Shown: piece after piece, positions 34,883-44,021 of the stretch
How the letters are laid out: each line of letters starts with the position of its first letter
Position numbering within the stretch: position 1 is the first letter of the stretch
DNA from: Gracilimonas sp.
GTDB taxonomy: Bacteria; Bacteroidota; Rhodothermia; Balneolales; Balneolaceae
Reading direction: 5' to 3'
Assembly (NCBI RefSeq): GCF_040218225.1
Contig: NZ_JAVJQO010000004.1
Location: 605,327 to 669,326 of the forward strand
Length of the DNA: 64,000 nt
Position numbers and translations under genes: made by a program
The notes under the pieces: generated by a model
What the model was told of the DNA's origin: nothing
Databases searched by the model: none
What the model saw: the letters and a program-made list of their open reading frames with translations, nothing else

Positions 34883-36193
34883 ATGAAGCTAACCAAAAGC
34901 CTTTTGCTCGCTTTGGTTTGTGCTCTTTTGTTTGGGGTAAATGGATTTTCACAATCTACTCCACAGGCATTTACAGGTGCTCAAATCATACCAATCTCCG
35001 GCGAGCCGATAAATAACGGAGTTCTTGTTGTTGAAGATGGAAAAATAACGGCCGTTGGCGGTCCAAATACTCGTATTCCTCGCGGTGCTGATGTGCATGA
35101 TATGTCTGGTAAAGTAATTATGCCCGGACTTGTGGATACGCACTCACACATTGGAGAAGGAGATGGCGGAGACCGTTCGTCAGCATTGCACCCTGATGTG
35201 CGCATTATGGACGCAATCGACCCACGAAGTGATACATTCCGAAAAGCACGTGCGGGAGGAATTACCTCAGTTAATATCATGCCAGGTTCCGGACACTTGA
35301 TGAGCGGTCAGACTGTTTACCTGAAACTCCGTGAAGCCAACACCATTGAAGATATGCTGATTTATCTGGATGAGGACAAAACTATTTATGGTGGCTTGAA
35401 AATGGCCAACGGAACGAATCCGTTAGGTGGAAGTGGGTTCCCTGGAACACGGGCAAAATCTGCGGCTATGGTTCGTTCCTTATTTGTGAAAGCTCAGGAG
35501 TACAAAGCAAAAGTTGATGCTGCGGACGGCGATGAAAGCAAAATGCCTCCCCGTGATATTGGAATGGAAACGTTGGTCGAAGTGCTGGAAGGGAAAAGAA
35601 CGGTTCACAATCACACGCACCGACATGATGATATTTTAACGGCCATTCGGTTGTCGGAGGAGTTCGGTTATGAACTAGTTCTTCAGCATGTGAGTGAGGC
35701 CTGGAAAGTAGCAGAGGAAATTGCTGAGGCTGGTGTTCCTGCTTCAATCATTACCCTCGATTCTTTTGGAGGAAAGCTGGAAGCAGCTGAAATCAAGAAT
35801 GCGAATGGTAAATACCTTGAGGATGCCGGAGTGCTGGTTGGCCTTCATACTGATGACGGTATAACCGACTCCCGTCTTTTCCTAAGATCTGCAGCATTAG
35901 CAGTTCGCGAGGGAATGAGCAGAAAAGGAGCACTTGAATCCGTAACCATCGCCAATGCAAAAATGATGGATATTGAAGACCGTGCCGGAACGCTTGAAAA
36001 AGGCAAAGATGCCGATTTTATTATTCTTTCCGGCGACCCGTTCAGTGTGTACACCCATGTGGAACAAACCTGGATAGAAGGTTCCAAAGTGTGGGATCGT
36101 TCTAATGAAGAAGACCGAAAATACGCGGCTGGTGGATATGAAATATTCCGCGGCGAAGTTCACACGCATCATGAAATGGGAGGTTCACAATGA
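34883..36193 (+). CDS. Exported amidohydrolase with intact metal site
   Basis: A 436-residue protein with a signal peptide (about 1-24). Metal-binding motifs are GLVDTHSHIG (H87, H89), a His-rich turn HNHTHRHDD, LQHVSEAW and GLHTDDG, the usual set of imidazolonepropionase-like amidohydrolases. Its stop overlaps the start of the next gene by 4 bases (ATGA). The next protein is its paralogue, so the two are made together and probably form a complex. Confidence 0.87.
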   Translation: MKLTKSLLLALVCALLFGVNGFSQSTPQAFTGAQIIPISGEPINNGVLVVEDGKITAVGGPNTRIPRGADVHDMSGKVIMPGLVDTHSHIGEGDGGDRSSALHPDVRIMDAIDPRSDTFRKARAGGITSVNIMPGSGHLMSGQTVYLKLREANTIEDMLIYLDEDKTIYGGLKMANGTNPLGGSGFPGTRAKSAAMVRSLFVKAQEYKAKVDAADGDESKMPPRDIGMETLVEVLEGKRTVHNHTHRHDDILTAIRLSEEFGYELVLQHVSEAWKVAEEIAEAGVPASIITLDSFGGKLEAAEIKNANGKYLEDAGVLVGLHTDDGITDSRLFLRSAALAVREGMSRKGALESVTIANAKMMDIEDRAGTLEKGKDADFIILSGDPFSVYTHVEQTWIEGSKVWDRSNEEDRKYAAGGYEIFRGEVHTHHEMGGSQ

Positions 36194-37389
36194 GATTATT
36201 CAAAAAACTATTATTAATTCCGGCACTGCTTCTGGTATTCAGTTTTAACACGGCTGAGGCACAAATAGCAGTTAAAGGAGAAACGGTTTATACCATGGCC
36301 GGTGACCCGATCACCAATGGCGTGGTGCTTATCAAAGATGGAAAAATCGAACGGGTAGGTTCGGCTTCTGACGTAAATATTCCATCTGATTATGAAGTAC
36401 ACGAGGCTAAAGTTGTTACTCCGGGTTTTATCGATGCACATTCTGTGGTTGGCTTAGCCGGACACCTGAATCAGGATCATGATCAGGATCAGCTGGAGAC
36501 CTCCAGTGCCATTCAGCCCGAGCTCAGAGCTATTGACGCTTATAATGCACGAGAGGCATTGGTTGGACACTTACGAGATCATGGCATCACTACGGTACAT
36601 ACCGGTCACGGACCCGGTGCTTTAATTAGCGGTCAGACAATGATTGTGAAAACAGCGGGTGAGACGGTAGAAGAATCGACGATCGTTCCTGCAAAAATGC
36701 TGGCATTCACGCTTGGCAATAATATGAGTCGTGAGATCAGCAAGCCGGGAACACGTTCCAAAGGAATTGCCATGCTTCGGCAGGAATTCATTAAAGCTCA
36801 GAGCTATCTGGAAAAGAGAAATGGGGACGAAGAATATTCCATGGATCTGGGCATGGAAGCACTGGCCGATTTATTGGAAGGAAAGCTGACTGCTTTGGTC
36901 ACCGTTCATAAAGCCAATGATATCATGACGGCGGTTCGGTTACAGGAAGAATTCGGATTTCCAATGGTATTGGATGGAGCCGCGGAAGCTTATTTGATTG
37001 TTGATGAATTGAAAAAAGCAGGGCACCCGGTCATTATTCACCCAACCATGATTCGAACCTACGGCGATAGCAAAAATGCCAGTTTTGAAACAGCTGGAAA
37101 GCTGTATGAAGCGGGTATTCCAATTGCTTTCCAGAGCGGGTACGAAGGATACGTTCCAAAAACCCGGGTAATCTCCTATGAAGCAGGGGTAGCCGCAGCT
37201 AATGGTTTGGGAATGGAAAATGCGCTAAAAGTACTTACCATCGATGCAGCTGAACTACTGGGTATTGATAATCGCGTAGGTTCACTGGAAGCTGGTAAAG
37301 ATGCCGATGTAGCCATGTTTGATGGCGATCCGCTGGAGTACATAACCAACGTAACCGGGGTTATCATAAACGGTGAGAAGGTGAAGTAA
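36190..37389 (+). CDS. Exported amidohydrolase paralogue apparently lacking metal ligands
   Basis: A 399-residue protein with a signal peptide ending near AEAQ. It follows its neighbour motif for motif, but at the catalytic sites it differs. HSH becomes HSV (H84-S85-V86), the LQH-EAW motif becomes LDGAAEAY, and LHTDDG becomes FQSGYEG, losing the metal-site Asp. The frame is intact and tightly coupled to the active paralogue, so it is a maintained pseudoenzyme candidate rather than decay. A structural or regulatory subunit role is likely. Confidence 0.82.
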   Translation: MRLFKKLLLIPALLLVFSFNTAEAQIAVKGETVYTMAGDPITNGVVLIKDGKIERVGSASDVNIPSDYEVHEAKVVTPGFIDAHSVVGLAGHLNQDHDQDQLETSSAIQPELRAIDAYNAREALVGHLRDHGITTVHTGHGPGALISGQTMIVKTAGETVEESTIVPAKMLAFTLGNNMSREISKPGTRSKGIAMLRQEFIKAQSYLEKRNGDEEYSMDLGMEALADLLEGKLTALVTVHKANDIMTAVRLQEEFGFPMVLDGAAEAYLIVDELKKAGHPVIIHPTMIRTYGDSKNASFETAGKLYEAGIPIAFQSGYEGYVPKTRVISYEAGVAAANGLGMENALKVLTIDAAELLGIDNRVGSLEAGKDADVAMFDGDPLEYITNVTGVIINGEKVK

Positions 37390-37413
37390 AAGAGACTCTC
37401 TATATCTTCATCG

Positions 37414-37445
37414 TTGTCATCCTGAACTTGATTCAGGATCTGAAC
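37414..37445. repeat. Short interspersed palindrome (GTCATCCTGAA type)
   Basis: ATCCTGAA at 37419-37426 and TTCAGGAT at 37432-37439 form a perfect 8-bp hairpin with loop CTTGA, preceded by TTGTC. Related pieces occur at about 61772-61794. It may also act as a weak terminator or stabilising stem after the amidohydrolase operon. Confidence 0.6.
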
Positions 37446-37496
37446 AGGCTCTAAATATGAGTTTGGGATGATCACGTTAATAGTTAAATCATTGTG

Positions 37497-37967
37497 ATGC
37501 CAAAAAACTATAAAAAAGCGACAGAGCCGGAGGATATTCCGGCTCTTTTTGTTGAAGCCTGGATGAAGCGGGATGCCGATATGCTGGCTTCATTATTTTC
37601 TGAAGATGCCGAGTTTGTGAATGTGGTAGGACTGTGGTGGCACAACCGGTATGATATCCGTGAAGCGCATGCCTATGGCTTTGAAAAGATATTCAGTGAA
37701 TCGGATTTAGTACTTCGAAAAACATCGGTTAAGAATTTATCCGATGATATTGCCGTGGTTCATGCCCGAATGCGACTCAAAAATCAAACGGCGAAAGGGG
37801 AAGTCAAAACACCTTCACTCCGTCAGAATATTTTCAGCTTTGTAGTTCAGAAAAAGGAGGGGCATTGGATATGTGTGTCAGCTCACAACACTGACATTAT
37901 ACCCGGCGCAGAGACAAACATCATTGATGAAGAAGGAAAATTTAAATCGGTCAATTACCGGAAGTAA
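37497..37967 (+). CDS. SnoaL/NTF2-like protein, SgcJ/EcaC type
   Basis: A 156-residue cone-fold protein. The pattern IPALFVEAWMKRDADMLASLFSEDAEFVNVVGLWWHN followed by alternating strands and ending HWICVSAHNTDI is typical of the SgcJ/EcaC NTF2-like family, which binds small ligands in a central pocket. The ATG at 37497 is preferred over the GTG one codon earlier. It has no signal peptide. Flanking palindromic repeats on both sides suggest it is a single-gene transcription unit. The ligand is unknown. Confidence 0.75.
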   Translation: MPKNYKKATEPEDIPALFVEAWMKRDADMLASLFSEDAEFVNVVGLWWHNRYDIREAHAYGFEKIFSESDLVLRKTSVKNLSDDIAVVHARMRLKNQTAKGEVKTPSLRQNIFSFVVQKKEGHWICVSAHNTDIIPGAETNIIDEEGKFKSVNYRK

Positions 37968-37978
37968 GAATACAAGCA

Positions 37979-38059
37979 GTCATTCCGCACGTGATGCGGA
38001 ATCTCCCTGAAATATTTGGGATATTGCACAAGGAGAACGCGGATCAGGTCCGCGATGAC
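37979..38059. repeat. REP-like element bounded by GTCAT/ATGAC
   Basis: The element starts GTCAT (37979-37983) and ends with its complement ATGAC (38055-38059). Inside are two smaller hairpins: ATTCCGC/GCGGAAT near the left end and GCGGA/TCCGC near the right. A related single-arm copy starts at about 48893. This layout is that of bacterial REP/BIME elements, which spread between genes. Confidence 0.7.
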
Positions 38060-38074
38060 AGAATAAGTTAAATT

Positions 38075-38581
38075 ATGAAACCCATCACCTTCAAATCTCA
38101 TATCGATTACCTGCCAAAGCTGAAGCTTACCCACATCACCGTACCGGCGGAAATTGTGGAAGAAGTGGGCGGTATTGGTACACGACTGATGGTTTCCATT
38201 GGCAGCCATAAAGCTTTTCATGGCGGAATGGTCGCTTTGGGAGGAGGAGATGCCTATATCACCGTAAATAAAAAGCGGATGAAAAAATATGGGATGAATA
38301 AGGGAGATGAAGTTGAGGTGACGCTCGAATTAGACCACAGTAAATACGGGATGGAAATGCCGGAAGAATTAGAAGCTTTGCTAGAACAGGATCATGAAGG
38401 TGAACGACGGTTTGAAATGCTGGCACCTAGTAAACAGCGATACATTATCCACTATGTATCGCAGGTAAAAAGCAGTCAGAAGAAAATAGACCGGGCCATC
38501 ATGCTGATCAATAACCTGAAGGCTCTTCCCGAAGATGAATTTGATATGCGGAAGTTGTTAGGGTTGCCCCCGAGGGATTAG
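38075..38581 (+). CDS. DUF1905 / YdeI-OmpD-associated family protein
   Basis: A 168-residue protein. The first half is a small beta barrel of the DUF1905 type (FKSHIDYLPKLKLTHITVPAEIVEEVG, later GGDAYITVNKKRMKKYGMNKGDEVEVTLELDHSKYGMEMP). The second half (about 100-168) matches the helical YdeI/OmpD-associated segment, with SKQRYIIHYVSQVKSSQKKIDRAIMLI. No enzymatic activity is established for this family. The gene stands alone between repeats. Confidence 0.8.
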   Translation: MKPITFKSHIDYLPKLKLTHITVPAEIVEEVGGIGTRLMVSIGSHKAFHGGMVALGGGDAYITVNKKRMKKYGMNKGDEVEVTLELDHSKYGMEMPEELEALLEQDHEGERRFEMLAPSKQRYIIHYVSQVKSSQKKIDRAIMLINNLKALPEDEFDMRKLLGLPPRD

Positions 38582-38595
38582 AACATCGAACAAGA

Positions 38596-38635
38596 AACAC
38601 TGAACTTCGAACGGGGAAGTTCAAAGTTCAGTGTT
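38596..38635. repeat. 12-bp inverted repeat between convergent genes
   Basis: AACACTGAACTT (38596-38607) and AAGTTCAGTGTT (38624-38635) are perfect complements. A smaller nested hairpin and further GAAC/GTTC pairs reach out to about 38581 and 38658. It lies between convergent stop codons and could end both transcripts, although there is no T-run. It looks like one unit of an interspersed repeat built on GAACAC/GTGTTC. Confidence 0.6.
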
Positions 38636-38659
38636 TAGTGTTCAGTTCAATGTTCGAAA

Positions 38660-41272
38660 TTAATTCGCTGTGCTTCCGCTGATGGTGTGGCCGAAGAAAA
38701 CGGCGTTGGCAAACAGTTTATTGGTTCCATACCAGAAAGCACGGAAGTTTGGATTGTCTGCCATGGCGATAACCCTTCCGCCACCTAATCGGCTCACTAC
38801 AATAGCAGCAGAGCCTTTGGCTTTTTCGAGATTCTCATCATTACTATAACCGCTGGCTAGTGGATTATCGGTGTAGTAGAGCGGTGTTGAATATGGATTC
38901 TCGCCTTTCTTCATAAAGGTAGTTGTACTGCGGAAAACCGTGATGTCATCATCATTGTATCCGTAACCAAGCGGATGGGTAAGGTCGAGCTTGGCATTGA
39001 AAATAGAACCACCGATGTATTCTGCTCCCGAATCTGGACCTTGTTTCACATATGGACGAACCTGCACTTCTTCTTCCTCACCTTCTTCATCTTCCTCACC
39101 TTCTTCATCTTCCTCGTCCTCATCATCAATAAATTCGATATTGGCCAAGCCCTGAGATTCTGCCCAGCGAAGCGCATTTCGATAAGCGATCAATGTTCCT
39201 CCTTCACGAACCCAGTTTTTCAGGTTTTCTGCAGCACGGTCGTTCATTCCGTAACCACTGGAAATAATCACGTTGTAGCGATCGAGATCTGCTCCGTCCA
39301 GTTCATTATACTCAAGAATACTAACCGGCATGTGGTAACGCTGGTCGAAGAGGTGCCACACTTCGCCTACTTCGTATGAGCTGGTTCCCGATCCGCCAAT
39401 GATAGCTACTTTAGGATCCTGAAGGTTCTCAAAGTTATTACTTCCCAAATCAATTCCCGCAGGGGTTAATCCGGTTGGGAGATTATAGACCGTCAGCCCA
39501 TCTTCTTCCGTGATGGTTTGAATAAGCTCGTGTACTTTTTCGGGATGATCCTGAACTCCCATCGGTATTACAATGGTGCCATAATCAAAGTCTTTAGCTC
39601 CGTTTTCAGTGACGGATTTAAAGGTTCGGGAAGCAACTTTAGCCCGGACTCCATTAGCTAATAACCTGTACAGGGCACGTGGAGCATAATATTCATCCCA
39701 CTCAAAAGCATAAGCATATCGGGCCTTTCCACCGTTGAGTTCTCCGTTTAAATCTAAGTCTCCCAGGGAGAAAGCACCGCCCAGCATATTGCTGTTATAT
39801 CCCCGGTTCAATTCTGCAAAAGGCAGGTTGAAAGCATAAGGCATGGTCCAGGCAGATACATCATAAAACAGGCTGTCAGTGAACTCGGTGCGCCGCTCAA
39901 ACAGTGCAGTAATCAGCTTATACTGCTTTTGGTTGGTGGGTACGATATAAGCTTTTCCGGCTTTGAAGTCATTATAGTCTCTTGCCAGTTCGTACACTTC
40001 AACCTGGTTTCGCTTCAGCATTTCGGCCAGGTGCTTGGTTCGGGCCTGATCAGCTTCCTCCCCAAATACATATGCCTTGATAGATGCATCACCAGCTTCT
40101 TCGGCTGCTTCCTGGTAAAATTCCCGGGTGTTAGCGAGTAACTCTTCCTTGAGGCTCTGGGCGGCTTCCAGTGTGGAAAGGGAAGTAGTAAACTGGTTGA
40201 GAATGGTAAACGGAAACTCAAGAATTCCATGGATGCTTTCCTGTGCATGTCCGCGGGAACTGGCTTGCTCAAACAAAATTCCAATCGAGCCATTAACATC
40301 CGGATAAGTAGAGCCTTTTCCGTAATAAAAGTCATCGAAGCTTTCTTTAGAGTAATACAATGATTGAATTTCGTCCAGCGCATCGGCGTGATATTCAGCA
40401 ATAGCCCCGGTTAAATCCTGATTTCTTTGCGGGGTGATTGGGTGCGTTCGCGAAGGAATTCCAGGCTGAAAAAAGAAGGTCGCATTGGTTCCCATCTCGT
40501 GATGGTCAGTCAAAATCTGTGGCACCCACTCGTGGAACTTAGCCACACGACCTTTACTCTCGGGGTGTTGCATTAGCAGCCAGTCGCGGTTCAAATCAAA
40601 CCAGTAATGATTGGTTCGACCGCCGGGCCAGTTTTCATCAAACTCCCGGCTTTGAGGATCGGTAACCAGCACGTTTTTACTTTTGTGGATATTCGCCCAG
40701 TGTGCAAACCGGTTCAGCCCATCCGGGTTGATGCTTGGGTCTATCAAAATTACCGTATTATCGAGCATCTCATTAATCTCAGATCCCTGCGCTGCGGCCA
40801 GGTGATATACAACTGCCAGCGATGCATTGGAACCACTTGGTTCATTTCCGTGCACACTGTAGCTCATCGTAACCACAACGGGCATTTCAGCAAGATTCAG
40901 ACTTTCAGATTGAGAAGCATCGGTCAGCTTTAAGTGCTCTTCTTTAATTGCATCAATATTTCGTTGGTTTTGGGGTGAGGTGATAGTGAGCATCAACAGC
41001 GGGCGGTTTTCGTAAGTGCGTGCATATTCGGTGATAGTGACCCGGTTGGATACTTCCGCAACGGCATACATATAATTCACCAATTGGTCGTGGCGAACGT
41101 GCCATTCCCCCAGTTCAGCACCAAGAACATCTTTAGGAGTAGGAATTTCAGAATTGTAGCTAACGCCATCCGGCAGGAAATAATCAAGGGTGACGGGCTC
41201 AGGATTCAGAACCTGGGCGTGAGTCATCACCCCGAATAGCAGAGAGAAAAGAGCAGTAAAGAGAGCTTTCAT
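38660..41272 (-). CDS. Secreted M14 family zinc carboxypeptidase
   Basis: An 870-residue protein. The ATG at 41272 gives a clean signal peptide (MKALFTALFSLLFGVMTHAQ). The M14 domain fills about residues 25-370, with zinc ligands in VHGNEPSG (H..E) and a later His, followed by DLNRDW and TDHHEMG. A GATase1-like region with GGSGTSSYEVGE follows at about 635-740. Near residues 735-755 there is a run of Glu/Asp/Gly made by an 18-base tandem repeat. The family trims C-terminal residues from peptides; this long form is common in marine Bacteroidota/Balneolota. Confidence 0.87.
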   Translation of the reverse strand: MKALFTALFSLLFGVMTHAQVLNPEPVTLDYFLPDGVSYNSEIPTPKDVLGAELGEWHVRHDQLVNYMYAVAEVSNRVTITEYARTYENRPLLMLTITSPQNQRNIDAIKEEHLKLTDASQSESLNLAEMPVVVTMSYSVHGNEPSGSNASLAVVYHLAAAQGSEINEMLDNTVILIDPSINPDGLNRFAHWANIHKSKNVLVTDPQSREFDENWPGGRTNHYWFDLNRDWLLMQHPESKGRVAKFHEWVPQILTDHHEMGTNATFFFQPGIPSRTHPITPQRNQDLTGAIAEYHADALDEIQSLYYSKESFDDFYYGKGSTYPDVNGSIGILFEQASSRGHAQESIHGILEFPFTILNQFTTSLSTLEAAQSLKEELLANTREFYQEAAEEAGDASIKAYVFGEEADQARTKHLAEMLKRNQVEVYELARDYNDFKAGKAYIVPTNQKQYKLITALFERRTEFTDSLFYDVSAWTMPYAFNLPFAELNRGYNSNMLGGAFSLGDLDLNGELNGGKARYAYAFEWDEYYAPRALYRLLANGVRAKVASRTFKSVTENGAKDFDYGTIVIPMGVQDHPEKVHELIQTITEEDGLTVYNLPTGLTPAGIDLGSNNFENLQDPKVAIIGGSGTSSYEVGEVWHLFDQRYHMPVSILEYNELDGADLDRYNVIISSGYGMNDRAAENLKNWVREGGTLIAYRNALRWAESQGLANIEFIDDEDEEDEEGEEDEEGEEEEVQVRPYVKQGPDSGAEYIGGSIFNAKLDLTHPLGYGYNDDDITVFRSTTTFMKKGENPYSTPLYYTDNPLASGYSNDENLEKAKGSAAIVVSRLGGGRVIAMADNPNFRAFWYGTNKLFANAVFFGHTISGSTAN

Positions 41273-41567
41273 AATTCGTTTGATTTGTGCTGGTTGATAC
41301 TTCAATAACGCGTTGAATGGTACCAGTTCAAAATGAAAAAAGTTTTTAAAAGTTCCTCGCTGAGCCGATAAGGGTTTTGCCACTAAAGCGCTAAAGCAAG
41401 AAAAAGAGGTTTGATGGTATTAGGCATAAACTCAAAAAGGTATTCCGCAGCAGAGTGAGGTCAAGTTTTTAAAAGTATTTGAACTTATATACTAAGAGTC
41501 TACGTAATTATAGGATAGCGGACAGAACATGAATGGTCCGAAAGATCAATCAAAAGGGTACTGAATA
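41273..41567. other. Intergenic region of about 295 bases, with possible leader peptide
   Basis: The region is AT-rich with no clear hairpin. An ATG at 41530 opens an 11-codon frame (MNGPKDQSKGY) that stops 3 bases before the ATG of the next gene, so it could couple its translation. It may equally be chance. Nothing else was recognised. Confidence 0.3.
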
Positions 41568-42569
41568 ATGGCATATACTTTCGAGAAAGCAGGACAGTCT
41601 TTAGACAAACTTCCTTTTAAGGATCGTTTGAAGGCGGTTGGGGCATTAGTTAAAAATACATTTACTGTAATCGGGCGTGATGAAGATATCATCAAACCAT
41701 GGATTCGTATGGCAATCTATAACTTTGTGATGGTAACCCTGTTCTTTTATTTTGTGATGGGTAATTGGTATGAATTTCCACTGGAAGGGTGGGCGTTATT
41801 CATTTCTTTCCTTTTGTTTTTGTACAAGCACTTTTACCACAACAAGCAGGAAGTAAGGTTAAGCTGGACGGTAAATCAAACGATTATTGGAGAAGATCCT
41901 TCTTATAGAGGAGCAACGGTTTATAGTAAAAAAATTAAGTCTCAAACCCGTAAGCTTGCATGGTTCGACATTGGCATGGCGCTAATGGAAAAAGGGAAAT
42001 TTGTTGGGAAGGGGATTGTGAATGCAATTTTGAACCTGATTATATCCGGAATAGAAGAAGTATGGGATTTGGTTAACCATTATTTGTTGCCATCGGTCGC
42101 TGTCGACAGGCTGGAGATAGGTGAAAGCGTAAAAAAAATGAAGAATCTGAAAAATCAGGTTCCCGAAACTCTGGTGGGTGTTTTTGGTATCGATTTCCTG
42201 GGAAAAATAGTAGGAAGAGTTGCAGTACCTATTTATGTTATGTTGATATTGTTAGCAGGTTTTCTAGGCGTGTTTGCTACCGACTACTTTCCTGCATCAG
42301 AGATAGACTTCAATGGAGAACCAACTATGATAACCTTTGTCCCAATGGTTATAGCCGTGTATATGGGTAAATTATTCAGTAACCTTTTCGAGCGGGTGGT
42401 TACATCGGTAAAGGTTGTCTATTTCACGGTTTTCTATACAAAGATAACGCACCCGGAAACCATTATGGATGAGCTTAAAGATGAACTTACAGACTACTTG
42501 AAGTTGGATCAGCTGGATAAGGTCGATAATCTGGATGAGCAAGAGTCGATGGAAGTAGAAACCGTTTAG
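41568..42569 (+). CDS. Membrane protein of unknown function
   Basis: A 333-residue protein. Two hydrophobic segments lie at about residues 45-90 (FVMVTLFFYFVMGNW, ALFISFLLFLYKHFY) and two more at about 220-265 (IYVMLILLAGFLGVFATDYF, ITFVPMVIAVYMG). A soluble middle part carries charged helices and the C-terminus is acidic. No family or catalytic motif was recognised. The symmetrical two-by-two membrane layout suggests an accessory or scaffolding role. It is followed by the Nramp-like gene after about 110 bases. Confidence 0.6.
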   Translation: MAYTFEKAGQSLDKLPFKDRLKAVGALVKNTFTVIGRDEDIIKPWIRMAIYNFVMVTLFFYFVMGNWYEFPLEGWALFISFLLFLYKHFYHNKQEVRLSWTVNQTIIGEDPSYRGATVYSKKIKSQTRKLAWFDIGMALMEKGKFVGKGIVNAILNLIISGIEEVWDLVNHYLLPSVAVDRLEIGESVKKMKNLKNQVPETLVGVFGIDFLGKIVGRVAVPIYVMLILLAGFLGVFATDYFPASEIDFNGEPTMITFVPMVIAVYMGKLFSNLFERVVTSVKVVYFTVFYTKITHPETIMDELKDELTDYLKLDQLDKVDNLDEQESMEVETV

Positions 42570-42679
42570 TTATTTGGCAATCCATATCTGAATATCAACA
42601 GATTTGCATGTTGTCTCTGTTTCAGTGGATAGTATTTTTTCGTTATCATCCGCTCGAATAGAAAGCAACAGATCGGGAT

Positions 42680-43933
42680 ATGGAGTCGGAAAAAGTTAAA
42701 TCTACTTTCAAATATGCGTTTGGGCCGGGGCTTATTCTGGCAGCGGCCGCCATCGGGGTTTCGCATTTGGTGCAATCTACACGAGCTGGAGCTGATTACG
42801 GATTTACCCTGGTTTGGGCTGTCATCATTGCCAGCCTGATGAAATATCCTTTTCTGGAATATGGACCGCGCTACGCCACTGCAACCGGGGAAAGCCTGAT
42901 TGCCGGCTACAAAAAACTGGGCAGCTGGGCACTGTGGATTTATATCATTTTTACCGTTGGGACGATGTTTGCCATACAGGCGGCGGTGACCATCGTTACT
43001 GCAAGCCTGGCTGTAGAATTAACCGGAATTGAATTACCCTTGCTGGTTTGGAGTATCATCATTTTACTGATTTGTATTGGGGTACTTTTTCGCGGGCAGT
43101 ATTCGGCACTCGATTCCCTGATCAAAGTGGTGATGGTAGTTTTAACGCTTTCAACCGTTGTCGCATTTATGGTTGCCTGGTTTGACACGTCGCCTTCAGC
43201 TTTGCCCGAAGCGCCTTCGGTTTGGGATGTCGCTGGTGTTACCTTTTTAATTGCTTTGATGGGCTGGATGCCGATTCCCATTGATGCGGCCGCCTGGCAT
43301 TCGTTATGGAGCCTGGAGCGTAATAAACAAACGCAGCACAAATCGAGCCTGAAAGACAGTCTGCTCGATTTCAATATTGGATATGTGGGTGCTTCTATTT
43401 TAGCGCTGATCTTTTTATCGCTTGGTGCTTTGGTCATGTTTGGGTCGGGTGTGAGTTTTTCATCATCTGGCGCGGCATTTGCCCAACAGCTCATTGATCT
43501 CTATACGCAAACGCTGGGCAACTGGGCACACTGGATCATTATCATTTGTGCTTTTACGACCATGTTCAGTACCACGCTTACGGTCACGGATTCATATCCA
43601 CGGGTAACACGCGAAATTATCCGGGTAATGAAAAGCGGGGTTAGCGAATCAAAGCTTTTTTCCTACAAAGGATTGCTCTTTCTGATTTCAAGCTTATCCA
43701 TGCTGGTGCTTTGGCTTACCGGAAGTCAGTTTACCTATATCATTGATCTTGCCACTTCGCTTTCTTTTCTGACCGCACCGGCGCTGGCTTTCATAAACTA
43801 TCGTCTGATTATGTCACGGTTTACTCCGGAAGACCATCAGCCAGGAACATGGCTTAAAGTATTAAGCTGGCTGGGGATGGCTTTTTTGACCGCGTTCGCA
43901 CTGTTGTTTTTTTACTGGCGTTTTGTTGGATAA
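42680..43933 (+). CDS. Non-canonical Nramp-family transporter
   Basis: A 417-residue protein with about eleven membrane helices. The N-terminal GPGLILAAAAIGVSHL aligns with the Nramp TM1 motif, but the metal-binding Asp-Pro-Gly-Asn is replaced by Ile-Gly-Val-Ser. In TM6 the canonical Met-Pro-His becomes Met-Pro-Ile-Pro (GWMPIPIDAAAWHS). Both metal-ligand sets are therefore changed. It should belong to the divergent Nramp branch that moves other cations or is proton-independent, not a standard Mn/Fe importer. TM boundaries are by eye. Confidence 0.8.
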   Translation: MESEKVKSTFKYAFGPGLILAAAAIGVSHLVQSTRAGADYGFTLVWAVIIASLMKYPFLEYGPRYATATGESLIAGYKKLGSWALWIYIIFTVGTMFAIQAAVTIVTASLAVELTGIELPLLVWSIIILLICIGVLFRGQYSALDSLIKVVMVVLTLSTVVAFMVAWFDTSPSALPEAPSVWDVAGVTFLIALMGWMPIPIDAAAWHSLWSLERNKQTQHKSSLKDSLLDFNIGYVGASILALIFLSLGALVMFGSGVSFSSSGAAFAQQLIDLYTQTLGNWAHWIIIICAFTTMFSTTLTVTDSYPRVTREIIRVMKSGVSESKLFSYKGLLFLISSLSMLVLWLTGSQFTYIIDLATSLSFLTAPALAFINYRLIMSRFTPEDHQPGTWLKVLSWLGMAFLTAFALLFFYWRFVG

Positions 43934-44021
43934 GGTCGCTGAACCTGTTTGGCTTAACCATTGGGATTTGGTCATGTAAATCCTCTATATTTCTATATAA
44001 TCAATCGAACACATATTCCCA

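Noticed and set aside
39066..39130. CRISPR-like repeat
   Set aside because: The repeat is 18 bases, directly tandem without spacers, and in frame inside the M14 peptidase gene.
42940..43494. 184-codon minus-strand frame inside the Nramp-like gene
   Set aside because: Antisense shadow of a membrane-protein gene.
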